From Cyclobacteriaceae bacterium (lineage in GTDB: Bacteria; Bacteroidota; Bacteroidia; Cytophagales; Cyclobacteriaceae): a stretch of 64,000 nt of DNA. The DNA is taken from NCBI GenBank assembly GCA_029858965.1, contig JAOUDZ010000004.1, positions 50,625-114,624 on the forward strand. The letters run 5' to 3'. The first letter of the stretch is position 1. Each line of letters opens with the position of its first letter. Made by a program: the position numbers and the translations under genes. Below, piece by piece: positions 10,101-17,930 of the stretch. The notes beneath the pieces were generated by a model, which saw only the letters and a list, made by a program, of their open reading frames with translations, did no database searches and was not told the origin of the DNA.

Positions 10101-10281
10101 TGGGCTGGGATCGGTAGTCATGACCTACTATGGTGTCAACTATTACTTATCCGGATTGCATTCGTATGCTGCCGGAGATCCTGTTCCCATACCACAATGG
10201 GTATACATTGTGATCACCTCGATCTTGATTATTAGTATACTGGCTTTTTGGAAGAAACGAATGCACAACATCACCACGTAA
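7153..10281 (+). CDS. ccsBA: Fused cytochrome c synthase CcsBA (ResB-ResC type, system II)
   Basis: A single 1042-residue polypeptide joins the CcsB/ResB part (helices near 20-40, 50-70 and 80-95, a large periplasmic domain, then a helix near 435-455) with the CcsA/ResC part (residues about 730-1040). It carries out system II maturation: haem export and thioether attachment to CxxCH apocytochromes outside the inner membrane. The haem-handling WWD-type motif WGRYWGWDAKETWAL lies near 937-951. The middle periplasmic region (residues about 500-720, with HNGRMKPIHTL) is typical of Bacteroidota CcsBA. The gene heads the multihaem cytochrome block, which would need large amounts of c-type haem ligation. 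The next gene starts 167 bases downstream. Confidence 0.93.
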   Translation: MKIILDFLKKYLSPLFNTRAAGLYILCFAISIAVATFIENDFGTSSSQKVVYKTWWFTALLALFAVTIIVNIFRFRMIQQKKWALLMFHLAMIIILLGSAVTRYFGYEGVMHIRENDASNSFLSSETYLQFNVFKDEQSYAFDEPVLFATLGNNHWKESYLVGKDLIEVEVIDFIPNPIQVLDADASGLPTIKIVMGGMDGREEYFVRQGETYRIRDAIFNFRDEQIPEAINIAYRNDSLLIKTSKVLMQTVMATQKRDTLYPTSGYHPLMLRSLYTDGVSSFVFGDFNAKGAVRIDSEGPKVKSESMTALKAKVSVNGVADTLYIYGAKGLHGSPSTTELDGLGLSIAYGAKHIALPFSLKLYDFIMERYPGTNSAVSYASEVQLIDTRKNLEEDHRIYMNHILNYEGYRFFQSSFDNDELGTYLSVNHDFWGSWISYLGYTLLTLGMIMTLLSRKSRFYQVSQNIKKLRLKSAASLVFVALLLSIPTITSAQKIIDQGNFQNIVDADHARAFSRLIVQDHNGRMKPIHTLTREVMRKLARKESLNGLNADQIILGMFVNSRDWIGVPMISLGQHEAIHKLLGVSEKMASYKDFFAQNGEYLLNDEVSVAYSLQPVDRGVYEKELMKIDERVNIANMVYSGTLFKMVPVPDDPNNTWAAVQVSGHNHGEPNTPLATKFFESYKSALAEAMVTNDYRLAGKMLSELASYQKSKGGALMPSPSEIKAEILLNKLNIFNRLAVLYSLLGVAFLFFLFFSVFRPDTKLSTVHKVLLGLVIASFVFHTIGLGMRWYVSGRAPWSNGYESMIYIAWTTLLAGVIFARKSFGGLAATMTLSATVLLVASLSYLDPEITPLVPVLRSYWLTIHVSMEAGSYGFLMLGAIIGLINLILMVFLTTRNKDKIHHQIREMSYLSEMTLIGGLFMISIGTYLGGVWANESWGRYWGWDAKETWALVTILVYAFILHMRIIPKMQGLFAYNFATIFGLGSVVMTYYGVNYYLSGLHSYAAGDPVPIPQWVYIVITSILIISILAFWKKRMHNITT

Positions 10282-10448
10282 AGTCCATTGTGTTGCAGGT
10301 CTGTTTGTAAGGAATAAATCTGTAAAACTGATGAAGTTTATCAATGACCGGAACTCCAGATTGGATTTACCTTGATACAAGGTGCTGAGTGTGATGGGAT
10401 TAAGAAATGAAGAAGATTATTAAATCATCAAATAAATGAGCTTTATCA

Positions 10449-11297
10449 ATGACCAAACCTGTTCATAGAATTTATGTCGGGACGATGGTGCTGGCCGTTA
10501 TAGCCGTAACGGCGTACCTTATATACACAGGGTATTCCTATTATGATAGTCCGCTGGAGGAAAGGTTTTATCATCCCCGTCACGACTGGTTTAAACCAAG
10601 TGGTGCCTTTGGGCATGGCCTGGGTATTTTGGGTACGCTGATGATATTGTTCGGGGTCTCAATTTATATTGCCAGGAAGCGATACAATTTTCTAACAAAA
10701 CAATTAAGACTGAAATACCTGCTGGAGTTTCATATTTTCCTTTGCACGCTTGGTCCTATCCTAATTCTTTTTCACACTGCTTTTAAGTTTGGCGGAATTG
10801 TTTCCATTGCCTTTTGGAGTATGGTTGCCGTTGTATTAAGCGGTGTTATAGGCAGATTTGTATATATACAGATACCCCGTACCATTGAGGGGAGGGAACT
10901 TACACTCAACGAGGTGAAGCATATGCAGGAGGGTTTGTCGGATACGTTAAAGAGAAGTATTGGAATTGATGATCAAATAGCCCGCACGATCGTCAGCCTG
11001 ACTTCAGGTCATCACCCATCCGGAAATGGTTCAGGTCATCTTGGAAATAGAAAGGCAATTGGAATCATCAGAAAAATTCTCAGACAAAGAAAAATTGGCA
11101 GGAAACAAAGAAGATATATTATCAAATTGGCGAAAGAAGAAATTTCCTTATCCAATAAAATAAGGCGATTACAGACGATGCAAAAACTATTCAAATACTG
11201 GCACGTTGCACATTTACCCTTTGCGTTGATTATGCTGATCATACTGATCATCCACGTTGCAGTTACGTTATCGTTTGGATATAAATGGATATTCTGA
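10449..11297 (+). CDS. Membrane cytochrome b-like protein with two H-x13-H haem pairs
   Basis: A 282-residue membrane protein with five hydrophobic helices (residues about 9-28, 50-75, 88-110, 115-137 and 252-275). Two helices each carry histidines 14 positions apart: H95/H109 and H255/H269. This is the ligand spacing that holds two stacked b haems in cytochrome b and ferric-reductase-type proteins. A basic, charged cytoplasmic-type loop (about 140-245) separates the two halves. I do not recognise a named family. Its stop codon overlaps the start of the flavoprotein gene (TGATG), so the two products are probably translationally coupled partners carrying electrons across the inner membrane. 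Haem binding is inferred from spacing only. Confidence 0.7.
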   Translation: MTKPVHRIYVGTMVLAVIAVTAYLIYTGYSYYDSPLEERFYHPRHDWFKPSGAFGHGLGILGTLMILFGVSIYIARKRYNFLTKQLRLKYLLEFHIFLCTLGPILILFHTAFKFGGIVSIAFWSMVAVVLSGVIGRFVYIQIPRTIEGRELTLNEVKHMQEGLSDTLKRSIGIDDQIARTIVSLTSGHHPSGNGSGHLGNRKAIGIIRKILRQRKIGRKQRRYIIKLAKEEISLSNKIRRLQTMQKLFKYWHVAHLPFALIMLIILIIHVAVTLSFGYKWIF

Positions 11298-12631
11298 TGG
11301 AAGAAGTATTTATTGAACAAGTAGTGATGTATGGCGCCGCAATTTTATTGTGTGCAGTCGTAGTCTATTTTTATTTGAGACAGAATAAGGTTACTTCATC
11401 TGTGACGCGGCACAAAGTGGCTATTGCCAAAGCGGAGGGATTATTTGAGCCCGTTTCGCTGCATCCTTATATAGACCTTAATACTTGTATCGGTAGCGCT
11501 GCATGCATCTCGGATTGTCCGGAAAAAGATATTTTGGGGCTGATCGATGGCAAGGCGACTGTCATCAATGCTTCAAACTGTGTTGGTCATGGCGCATGCT
11601 TTCATGCTTGTCCTGTTGAGGCCATATCGCTCCGGATCGGCACGGAAGCGAGGGGTGTGGATTTGCCGCATGTCAATGAAAACTTTGAGACTAACGTATC
11701 CGGTATCTATATCGCAGGAGAACTGGGAGGAATGGGATTGATTAAAAACAGCGTTGAACAAGGCCAGCAAGCGGTGGAATACATGGTGAAGCGCAAAAAG
11801 AAAGCAGGGCAAGATGCGCTTGACATTGTTATTATTGGCGCAGGGCCTGCAGGTATTTCCGCGTCACTAGCCGCAAAAAAACACGGATTAACGAGTATAA
11901 CGCTTGAACAAGATTCTTTAGGGGGAACGGTTTATACCTTTCCGAGAGCAAAAGTTGTTATGACCTCACCGATGAACCTGCCCTTATTCGGGAAGGTGAA
12001 GTTGACGGACACTTCGAAAGATGAGTTGCTGGGAATTTGGAAAAAAGTGATTTCAGAAAACAGTCTCAGGATCAAGGAGAATACCAAAGTAAAAGATATC
12101 CTGCCTATGCAGAATGGGGCGTTTAAAGTAGTAACAGCGGGAGGTGATCAATACATAAGCAATAATGTTCTGCTTGCCATCGGGCGCAGGGGGAGCCCGA
12201 GGAAATTAGGGATCAAGGGTGAGGACCTGCCAAAAGTTGCCTATCGCCTGATAGAATCCGAGAGGATTTCGAACAAGAAAATAATAGTGGTAGGCGGGGG
12301 AGATTCGGCTGTAGAATCCGCCTTGCTGTTGAAAGACAGAAATGAAGTTATTCTCTCCTATAGAAAGGATAAATTCTCTCGGCTGAAGCCAAAAAACAAA
12401 CATAATGTGGAGCGTGCTGTTGCAGATCACTCGCTCAAAATGATGTTTAACTCTGACCTGGTCTCCGTAGATTCAAAATCGGTATCGATGAATGTTGATG
12501 GAGAAAATAAGGTACTGGAGAATGACCTGGTCTACATTTTTGCCGGAGGAGAAATGCCCACAGAATTCCTTCAAAAGGCGGGCATAGAGATTTCAAAAAG
12601 ATTCGGACATATTGTGAAAAAGCACGGCTAG
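11297..12631 (+). CDS. Membrane-anchored ferredoxin/FAD/NAD(P) oxidoreductase
   Basis: A 444-residue flavoprotein; an in-frame ATG at 11285 is an alternative start. An N-terminal helix (about 10-26) anchors it. Two ferredoxin-like motifs follow at residues 64-75 and 95-106. In both, the second cysteine of the usual CxxCxxCxxxCP is replaced: by Ser in CIGSAACISDCP and by His in CVGHGACFHACP. A thioredoxin-reductase-like fold comes next, with a dinucleotide site GAGPAGIS near 178 and a second one, VVGGGDSAVES, near 330. No CxxC redox disulfide is visible, so this is unlikely to be a true thioredoxin reductase. It may pass electrons between NAD(P)H, Fe-S and the membrane cytochrome b-like partner. 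The direction of flow is unknown. Confidence 0.8.
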   Translation: MEEVFIEQVVMYGAAILLCAVVVYFYLRQNKVTSSVTRHKVAIAKAEGLFEPVSLHPYIDLNTCIGSAACISDCPEKDILGLIDGKATVINASNCVGHGACFHACPVEAISLRIGTEARGVDLPHVNENFETNVSGIYIAGELGGMGLIKNSVEQGQQAVEYMVKRKKKAGQDALDIVIIGAGPAGISASLAAKKHGLTSITLEQDSLGGTVYTFPRAKVVMTSPMNLPLFGKVKLTDTSKDELLGIWKKVISENSLRIKENTKVKDILPMQNGAFKVVTAGGDQYISNNVLLAIGRRGSPRKLGIKGEDLPKVAYRLIESERISNKKIIVVGGGDSAVESALLLKDRNEVILSYRKDKFSRLKPKNKHNVERAVADHSLKMMFNSDLVSVDSKSVSMNVDGENKVLENDLVYIFAGGEMPTEFLQKAGIEISKRFGHIVKKHG

Positions 12632-12637
12632 ACGGAT

Positions 12638-14230
12638 TTGAAATTCTTTTGGATACATATCATCACGACGTTATTGTCTGTTTCAGTCAGCTTCGGACAA
12701 ATATCACCAGGTGATCTATCCACTGCACATGCCAAATTTGAAGGGATGAGCAATTGTACGCAATGCCATGATCTGGGAAAGAAGGTTTCCAGCATCAAGT
12801 GCCTGGAGTGTCACAAAGAAATCCAGTCACTGGTTAGTCAAAAAAAAGGATACCATTCCAGTGCTAGCGTAACCAACAAAGATTGTTTCGCATGTCACAG
12901 CGAACACCATGGAAGAAACTTTGATATGGTTCGATTTAATGAAAAGCAATTCAACCACGACCTTACCGGGTATAAACTTGAGGGTAAGCATGCTGTCATT
13001 GAATGCCGTGATTGCCACCGACCGGATTATATACAAAACGCTGAGTTAAGAAAAAACAAAAACACTTTTCTGGGTTTGAAACAAGAATGCCTGTCTTGTC
13101 ATGAAGACTTTCACCAAAAGACCTTATCAACGAACTGCGTGGCTTGCCATGACATGAAGGCGTTCAGGCCAGCGTCAAAGTTCGATCACAACCTCGCTAA
13201 ATTCAAACTCACCGGTAAGCACACGGAAGTTGATTGTAAAGAATGCCATAAAGTAAGCACCAAAAATGGAAGGGAATTTCAGGCATTTACAAATATCCCC
13301 CATAACGATTGCGTGGCCTGTCACAAGGACCCTCACAATAATCGCTTCGAGGGCAAATGCACACAATGCCATACCGACAGATCATTTTCTGAGTTCATCG
13401 GCAGGAATCGCTTTGACCACAATACAACTGATTTCACCCTAAACGGAAAACACAAGACAGTAGATTGTTTTAAGTGCCACAAAAATACCACGGAAGCGGC
13501 CATGGTTTTCAGCTTTACGCCAAAGGTCTCTGAAACGCAATGCGCGTCTTGTCATAAGGATGTTCACAAGGGTAAGCTGGGAAACAATTGTGCCAAATGC
13601 CATGCGGAAACAAGTTTTATAGCACTAAAATCAGAGACAAAAGCCACTTTTGATCACGATGCCACTGACTATCCGTTGGAGGGTAAGCATGTGGTTGTGG
13701 ATTGCAAGAAATGCCACAAAGGTAGGTACACAGAGGCGATAAATTTCTCTGCCTGCAAAAACTGCCATGCAGATTATCATAAAGCCGAATTTGCAAGAAA
13801 TGGTACTTCCCCAGACTGTGTTGAATGTCATACGGTACAGGAGAAATTCAATTACAGTTTATATTCGCTCGACCAGCATCAGGCAACAAAATTCCCGTTG
13901 GCCGGAGCGCACTCGGCCACTCCGTGTTTCTCATGCCATGTCAGTGAAGATAGATGGTCGTTTAAGAATAAGAGTTCATCCTGTTCGCAGTGTCACAAGA
14001 ATGTTCATGGTGATCGTTTTGCAGTAAAGGGAATAACGGACTGCGAACGATGTCACGATTCTGATAGTTGGTTCCCCAGTAAATTCGACCATAATCTGAC
14101 TGCCTTTCCGTTGGATGGCCGTCATGCTGATGTTGAATGCCGCTTATGTCATAAGCCTGTTGAGAAGGAAGGAAAGATTTTTGTGCAGTACACTATAGCC
14201 AAACACCAATGTATAGATTGTCATCAATAA
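12638..14230 (+). CDS. Exported 20-haem cytochrome c (cytochrome c3-like)
   Basis: A 530-residue exported protein with 20 CxxCH haem-attachment sites spread along its length. A TTG start at 12638 is chosen because it directly precedes a good signal peptide (IITTLLSVSVSFGQ) and no ATG sits before it in frame. The flavoprotein stop is only six bases upstream. Repeats of the form FDHN-x-T-x-F-x-L-x-GKH-x-x-V-x-C-x-x-CH put extra histidines beside each haem, which fits bis-His ligation as in c3-type wires. Its last codons (CIDCHQ, stop) overlap the next cytochrome gene by 22 bases. The expected location is the periplasm or cell surface, carrying electrons in chains of haems. Confidence 0.9.
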   Translation: MKFFWIHIITTLLSVSVSFGQISPGDLSTAHAKFEGMSNCTQCHDLGKKVSSIKCLECHKEIQSLVSQKKGYHSSASVTNKDCFACHSEHHGRNFDMVRFNEKQFNHDLTGYKLEGKHAVIECRDCHRPDYIQNAELRKNKNTFLGLKQECLSCHEDFHQKTLSTNCVACHDMKAFRPASKFDHNLAKFKLTGKHTEVDCKECHKVSTKNGREFQAFTNIPHNDCVACHKDPHNNRFEGKCTQCHTDRSFSEFIGRNRFDHNTTDFTLNGKHKTVDCFKCHKNTTEAAMVFSFTPKVSETQCASCHKDVHKGKLGNNCAKCHAETSFIALKSETKATFDHDATDYPLEGKHVVVDCKKCHKGRYTEAINFSACKNCHADYHKAEFARNGTSPDCVECHTVQEKFNYSLYSLDQHQATKFPLAGAHSATPCFSCHVSEDRWSFKNKSSSCSQCHKNVHGDRFAVKGITDCERCHDSDSWFPSKFDHNLTAFPLDGRHADVECRLCHKPVEKEGKIFVQYTIAKHQCIDCHQ

Positions 14231-16323
14231 TATTGGCACTCGTTGGCTTTCTTTTCCAAACCTATGCACAGTCGCCGCATGGCGATGCACTTAAGCTGGA
14301 TTGTGCGGCTTGTCATGACGCGTCTGGATGGTTACCGGTGAGAGATACACTTCACTTCGATCATAATGTGTCGAACTTCCCGCTAACGGGAAGCCATCAG
14401 TTAGTTGATTGCAAATCATGTCATACGTCCCTGGTCTTTGGAAATGCTTCCACCCAGTGCGTTGATTGTCATACCGATATTCACAGCATGACCGTTGGTA
14501 ATGATTGCGCCCGATGCCATACGCAACAAAGTTGGATCGTTGACAATATTCCCGAGATCCATGAACAAAATGGATTTTCCCTGGTTGGGTCGCACGGCTC
14601 ACCAAGTTGCGTGGAATGCCATATTTCTGAGACGAGCTTAAAGTTTAATCCGATAGGAAATGATTGTATTAACTGTCACCGAGAAGATTATGCAGCAACC
14701 AATAATCCGGATCATCAGAAACTGGGTTTCTCTGCTGATTGTGTTGAATGCCACGATCCTGCTTCGTTAGGATGGACTGCAGGACTTGTTGAGCATGATT
14801 TCTTTCCGCTAACCATGGGGCACAATATTGCGGACTGCAAGCAATGCCATCTAACTGAGAATTATGCTGATGCTTCTCCGGAGTGTGTGAGTTGCCATTT
14901 GGACAATTACACAGCTACCACTAATCCCGATCACGCCCATGCGGGCTTCTCTAACAACTGTGCCGAATGCCATACTACCGGTGGATGGAGTCCGTCCTCA
15001 TTTGATCATAACATAGTATATCCATTGATTGGCGCGCATGAGGCCGTAGCCAATAACTGCGCCCTCTGCCATGTGGATGGTTATTCAAATACACCCAATA
15101 CGTGTGTAGGATGTCATTTGGATGATTATACAGCCACAACTGATCCGAACCACGCGGATGCCAAGTTCCCGCAAGATTGCGCACAGTGCCACGACGAGAA
15201 GGCCTGGGCTCCGTCCTCTTTTGATCATAACACCGTTCATCCGCTTCTGGGTGCGCATAGCGCCATTGCTAATAATTGCATGCTTTGCCATGCTAATGGT
15301 TACGCGAATACACCAAATACCTGCGTAGGATGTCATTTGGATGATTATACAGCCACCACTAATCCTGATCACGTGGATGCTAAGTTCCCACAAGATTGCG
15401 CGCAATGCCACGACGAAAAAGCCTGGACTCCGGCTGATTTTAACCACAATAGCATATACCCCTTGCTCGGTGCACACGCTGCAGTTGCAAACGACTGTGC
15501 GCGCTGCCACGCTCAGGGATACGCAAACACGCCAAATACCTGCGTGGGATGCCATTTGGACGATTATAACGCCTCCGCTAATCCAAATCATACGGACGCC
15601 AATTTCCCCAAGGATTGTGTGCAATGCCATGATGAGACCGCCTGGATTCCAGCCGACTTTAACCATAACAGCATATACCCGTTGACGGGTGCGCATGCTC
15701 CCATCGCCAATGATTGCGCACGCTGTCATGCTCAGGGATACACAAACACACCCAATACCTGTGTAGGGTGCCATTTGGATGATTATAGAGCCACGACGAA
15801 TCCAAATCATGCGGACGCCAATTTCCCCAAGGATTGTGTGCAATGCCATGATGAGACCGCCTGGATTCCAGCCGACTTTAACCATAACAGCATATACCCG
15901 TTGACGGGTGCGCATGCTCCCATCGCCAATGATTGCGCACGCTGCCATGCGCAGGGGTACACAAATACGCCAAATACCTGTGTAGGATGCCATTTGGATG
16001 ATTATAACGGTACGTCAAAACCCAATCACAGCAGTGCCCTATTTCCTAAGGATTGTACGCAATGTCACGATAATACGAGATGGGTACCGGCCGATTGGGA
16101 TCACGACGGTATGTATTTCCCAATATACAGCGGGAAACACATAGAGGCATGGAATTCATGCACGGACTGTCATACGAGCGCCAGCAATTATGCGGTGTTC
16201 AGTTGCATTGATTGCCATAAACACAGCAATCAGTCTGAAGTGACCAACCAGCATCAGGGTGTAAGGGATTTTGTCTACGCAAGCGCGGACTGTTTGTCAT
16301 GCCACCCAAGAGGAACAAAATAA
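14209..16323 (+). CDS. Exported 28-haem cytochrome c with five trihaem modules
   Basis: A 704-residue exported multihaem cytochrome with 28 CxxCH motifs. The signal peptide is LSSIILALVGFLFQTYAQ. The ATG at 14209 lies inside the end of the upstream cytochrome gene, and the same arrangement is kept at the paralogue at 18859, which supports this start. Nine haems lie in the N-terminal part, 15 in five tandem 73-residue modules (three haems each), and four at the C-terminus. Modules carry conserved FDHN/FNHN, GAH and PNH histidines, likely distal haem ligands. The protein is almost the same as the 485-residue paralogue apart from three extra modules. It is probably a long periplasmic or outer-membrane-associated electron wire. 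The redox partner and acceptor are unknown. Confidence 0.92.
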   Translation: MYRLSSIILALVGFLFQTYAQSPHGDALKLDCAACHDASGWLPVRDTLHFDHNVSNFPLTGSHQLVDCKSCHTSLVFGNASTQCVDCHTDIHSMTVGNDCARCHTQQSWIVDNIPEIHEQNGFSLVGSHGSPSCVECHISETSLKFNPIGNDCINCHREDYAATNNPDHQKLGFSADCVECHDPASLGWTAGLVEHDFFPLTMGHNIADCKQCHLTENYADASPECVSCHLDNYTATTNPDHAHAGFSNNCAECHTTGGWSPSSFDHNIVYPLIGAHEAVANNCALCHVDGYSNTPNTCVGCHLDDYTATTDPNHADAKFPQDCAQCHDEKAWAPSSFDHNTVHPLLGAHSAIANNCMLCHANGYANTPNTCVGCHLDDYTATTNPDHVDAKFPQDCAQCHDEKAWTPADFNHNSIYPLLGAHAAVANDCARCHAQGYANTPNTCVGCHLDDYNASANPNHTDANFPKDCVQCHDETAWIPADFNHNSIYPLTGAHAPIANDCARCHAQGYTNTPNTCVGCHLDDYRATTNPNHADANFPKDCVQCHDETAWIPADFNHNSIYPLTGAHAPIANDCARCHAQGYTNTPNTCVGCHLDDYNGTSKPNHSSALFPKDCTQCHDNTRWVPADWDHDGMYFPIYSGKHIEAWNSCTDCHTSASNYAVFSCIDCHKHSNQSEVTNQHQGVRDFVYASADCLSCHPRGTK
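14959..16053 (+). repeat. Five tandem 219-bp units encoding trihaem modules
   Basis: Units begin at 14959, 15178, 15397, 15616 and 15835, each exactly 219 bases (73 codons), and the sixth CxxCH-D block starts at 16054. Each unit encodes three haem sites of the order CxQCHD, CxxCHA and CVGCHLDDY. The units starting at 15616 and 15835 are nearly identical at the DNA level over their first 170 bases or so, pointing to recent duplication or gene conversion. Confidence 0.95.
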
Positions 16324-16325
16324 CG

Positions 16326-17918
16326 ATGATTTTGAAGAGCGTATCCATATTGTCATTATTGGTGCTAAGCCCTCTGTTTTGCTTCGCTCAAAACAATACC
16401 GAAGTGCTGCAGGGCAAAGTGACCTTCATTACTTCCAATAATGCGTATGTGAAATTTTCCGACACAAGAAATATCTCCATTGGTGATACGCTGCGTCTGC
16501 TCCGCGGTACAACCTTGAGCCCAAGCCTTATTGTAAAAAATAAGTCTTCTACATCTTGTGTGGCGATCATCCTGAACGGGGCCGATGTGAAAGTGGACGA
16601 CAAAATCATTTTTAGGTCAAAAGCCCCCATTGATCAAAAGCGCATTGACGATCCGAACAACGGTACCAAAATCAATTCTGACAAAGTAGGCGCGTCAACT
16701 AGGCGAAGCAATAAAATCAACGGAAGCGTTTCTGCAGCCAGTTACAGCACGATATCCTCCACCAGAGGTAATGTGACGAGGGCCATGTATCGTCTTTCAT
16801 TTAATGCACCCCAGATCAATAATTCAAAATTCTCGGTGGAAACTTATATGAACTACAGGCAAACTTTCGTACCAAAAGATACTATGTCACTTCAGCCAAA
16901 AGATGTTTTCAACATTTACAATTTGGCCCTAAGGTATGACGTTACACCCACGATGTCATTAATAGTGGGGAGGAAAATCAATCCCAAGGTGTCATCCGTT
17001 GGGGCTATTGATGGATTGCAGGCGGAAAAGTTTTTTGGTAATTTTTATGCAGGCCTGCTCGTCGGTTTCAGGCCGGATGTTATGGATTATAAGTTCAATT
17101 CAGATCTACTGCAATATGGCGGCTACATAGGCTTGAAAAGCGACAACAAAGAAATGTATTCCCAGACTACACTGGGTTTCCTGGAGCAGAAGAACAACGG
17201 CAATATAGACAGGCGATATACTTACTTCCAGCATTCCAGTACAATAGGTCGCGCGCTAAACATTTTTTCTTCGTTCGAGCTTGACTTATACAATAGGGTA
17301 AATGCCGACTCTGTTGGCAAGCCCAGGTTGACCAATTTTTACGTTTCACTTGCGTATCGCATAGGTCGCAAGGTCGACTTTAGTGTTTCATACAATACGC
17401 GTAAACAAATCATATACTATGAAACCCTAAAAACCGAAATTGAACGGCTCCTTGACGATGATAATGATATCGCCCGGCAGGGCATGAGATTCAGAGTGAA
17501 TGCCAGGCCCTTTAAAAATATCAGCATAGGATTGAGCTACAGCAAGAGATTCCAAAGCAACGACCACAATAATTCTGATAATTACAACGGATATATAAAT
17601 GTGTCAAAAATTCCATGGATTGGAGGAAGTCTATCCCTGAATGCCAATCGGAACACATCTTCTTATATGGAAAGCAATATTTTATCTTTTAGACATTCAA
17701 GACCTCTGATCAAAATGAAGTTGGACGCCGATCTGTATTACCGAATTGTTGACTACACCTACTTGAGCAGCGAGCTAATTACCAAACAAAACTATTACGG
17801 TATCTCCCTATCGTACCGGATAACGAAGAAAATGTCCGTCACCGTTCTGGGGGAATTGGCTGCTACAGCTACAGAAGAAAATTATAGGGTAAATACCAGG
17901 CTAATTCAGCGCTTTTAA
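16326..17918 (+). CDS. Predicted outer-membrane beta-barrel protein of the cytochrome locus
   Basis: A 530-residue exported protein. The ATG at 16326 gives a signal peptide (MILKSVSILSLLVL...CFAQ). Residues about 25-110 form a small beta domain (GKVTFITSNNAYVKF, then VKVDDKIIF) like an SH3- or OB-type barrel. From about 150 on, alternating polar and hydrophobic strands with aromatic ends (GNVTRAMYRLSFNA, YRIGRKVDFSVSYNTR) run to a C-terminus of NTRLIQRF, with the terminal Phe typical of outer-membrane barrels. I do not recognise a named family. Lying directly after the 28-haem gene, it could be the barrel of a porin-cytochrome conduit, analogous in idea to MtrB or PioB. That role is inferred from position only. 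A decayed second copy starts at 20319. Confidence 0.65.
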   Translation: MILKSVSILSLLVLSPLFCFAQNNTEVLQGKVTFITSNNAYVKFSDTRNISIGDTLRLLRGTTLSPSLIVKNKSSTSCVAIILNGADVKVDDKIIFRSKAPIDQKRIDDPNNGTKINSDKVGASTRRSNKINGSVSAASYSTISSTRGNVTRAMYRLSFNAPQINNSKFSVETYMNYRQTFVPKDTMSLQPKDVFNIYNLALRYDVTPTMSLIVGRKINPKVSSVGAIDGLQAEKFFGNFYAGLLVGFRPDVMDYKFNSDLLQYGGYIGLKSDNKEMYSQTTLGFLEQKNNGNIDRRYTYFQHSSTIGRALNIFSSFELDLYNRVNADSVGKPRLTNFYVSLAYRIGRKVDFSVSYNTRKQIIYYETLKTEIERLLDDDNDIARQGMRFRVNARPFKNISIGLSYSKRFQSNDHNNSDNYNGYINVSKIPWIGGSLSLNANRNTSSYMESNILSFRHSRPLIKMKLDADLYYRIVDYTYLSSELITKQNYYGISLSYRITKKMSVTVLGELAATATEENYRVNTRLIQRF

Positions 17919-17930
17919 ATAGAAAACACC

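Noticed and set aside
15085..15993. 300-codon minus-strand ORF across the cytochrome repeats
   Set aside because: Repeat-driven antisense frame of the 28-haem gene; the plus-strand frame has CxxCH motifs and a signal peptide.
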